A stretch of DNA of 64,000 nucleotides from contig CAVYUC010000012.1 in the NCBI GenBank assembly GCA_963771595.1, positions 483,530 through 547,529 of the forward strand. The letters run 5' to 3'. A program made the position numbers and the translations under genes. The DNA is from CAVYUC01 sp963771595 (GTDB taxonomy: Bacteria > Bacteroidota > Bacteroidia > Bacteroidales > Prolixibacteraceae). The notes below the pieces were generated by a model. The model was not told where the DNA came from. It made no database searches and was given only the letters and a program-made list of their open reading frames with translations. Below, piece after piece: positions 63,063-64,000 of this stretch. Position 1 is the first letter of the stretch. Every line of letters starts with the position of its first letter.

Positions 63063-64000
63063 ATGATCAAATTCCTGAATTTAAAATCCATCAACAATAG
63101 CTTTGAACCTGAACTTTCAAAGTCCGTGAAACGAGTACTTGATTCAGGATGGTATATACAAGGCCAAGAAGTAAAAGATTTTGAAAAAGGTTACAGTGAA
63201 TACATAGGAACAAAATATTGTATCGGAGTAGCCAATGGGTTGGATGCATTACGCTTAATATTAAAAGCGTACATTATGATGGGTGAAATAACTCCTGGTG
63301 ATGAGATAATTGTTCCGGCTAATACGTTTATTGCTTCAATGTGGCGATTTCAGACAATGATTTAAAACCTGTCCTGGTTGAACCGGATATATCGACCTTC
63401 AATATTGATCCATTCAAAATTGAAGATAAAATTACCAGACGGACTAAAGGAATTATGTTGGTTCACCTTTACGGACAAAATGCTATGCATCCGGAAATAC
63501 AACGATTAGTTGATAAATACAATCTAAAACTCATTGAAGATAATGCCCAATCAGTTGGAGCATACTACAAAGGAAAACGAACAGGATCTATTGGTCCACG
63601 CTTCCGGTCACAGTTTTTATCCAGGTAAAAACCTGGGATGTTTGGGGGATGGTGGCGCAGTTACTACAAACAATGATGAATTAGCATCAGTAATCCGGGC
63701 ATTGGCGAATTATGGTTCTAATAAAAAGTACATAAATACATTTAAAGGACTTGATCCCGTTTAGATGAAATACAGGCTGCCATTCTTAATGTTAAGCTTA
63801 AACGCCTCGATTCAGACAATCAGTATCGACAAAAGATAGCACAAATCTACTGTGAAAATATCAACCAAAATGAAGTTATTCTGCCGGTAAACAAAAAGTT
63901 ACTTTAAATCCGAAACTTTGAGCTCTAAAAATCCGCATGTTTGGCATTTGTTTGTAATCCGTCATCCGCAAAGAGATAAACTGCAACAATATCTCACAGA
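63063..64000 (+). pseudogene. DegT/DnrJ/EryC1/StrS aminotransferase (FdtB-like), frameshifted, runs off the window
   Basis: PLP-dependent sugar aminotransferase in several frames: MIKFLNLKSINNSFEPELSK, SGWYIQGQEVKDFEKGYSEY, GVANGLDALRLILKAY, GDEIIVPANTFIAS; after about 63340 PVLVEPDISTFNIDP and IMLVHLYGQNAMHPEIQRLV, LKLIEDNAQSVGAYYKGKRT; after about 63600 the PLP-lysine region HSFYPGKNLGCLGDGGAVTT; after about 63762 RLDEIQAAILNVKLKRLD. It would aminate the 3-keto sugar made by FdtA. The end lies outside the window. Confidence 0.85.

Overview
The window reads as a chromosomal segment of a Bacteroidota bacterium, most likely of the Marinilabiliales/Prolixibacteraceae type. This rests on SusC/SusD and ECF-sigma/FecR genes, many TonB C-terminal domains, promoters of the TTTG-N19-TAnnTTTG type, no Shine-Dalgarno-like spacing, lipoproteins with short lipoboxes, and gene orders such as TPR-ribH-recF-DUF721. 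The genus assignment is inference, since no rRNA gene is present.

1-15 kb: the end of cinA, an AsmA-like protein, then a cluster with two TonB-domain proteins, a BlaI-type repressor, a BlaR1-type M56 peptidase fused to a TonB domain, and a TPR protein. Palindromes of the form AACTAA-N4-TTAGTT cover the promoter of the first TonB gene and recur before blaI, so BlaI probably controls both units. Then come a membrane LuxR-type regulator, a membrane protein, a large protein combining an HExxH peptidase-like domain with a probable propeller and barrel, and a membrane metallophosphoesterase. 15-37 kb is mostly housekeeping: pyrK-pyrD, a 2-oxoacid dehydrogenase E2/E1 pair, flavodoxin, pyrG-yidC, ribH, recF, a DciA-like protein, ndk, an NrnA-type DHH phosphoesterase, two FKBP lipoproteins, a YciB-like/NUDIX fusion, a frameshifted RsmI-like methylase, an MBL hydrolase, an MFS transporter, asnA and tRNA-Arg(TCT).

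38-48 kb (minus strand) is an ECF-sigma, FecR, SusC (with an STN signalling domain), SusD, beta-propeller phytase and secreted propeller locus. It looks like a SusCD-linked system for inositol phosphate. 48-51 kb holds HU, dispersed intergenic repeats and a winged-helix regulator.

51.4-55.3 kb is a tandem array of about 794 bp units. Each full unit carries a GIY-YIG endonuclease gene plus the relic 3' half of a second one. That relic is interrupted by a 50 bp sequence that folds exactly into a three-way junction. One unit shows a compensatory T-A to C-G change in a stem.

55.3-64 kb is a surface polysaccharide cluster: Wza, Wzc-type kinase, HAD hydrolase, two FdtA-type isomerases, GNAT/FemAB-like and hexapeptide acyltransferases, and a DegT aminotransferase. 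It suggests a dTDP-3-acylamino-3,6-dideoxyhexose. Nearly every gene there carries frameshifts, in sharp contrast to the first 55 kb. This is either a decaying locus or poor sequence quality beyond the repeat array.
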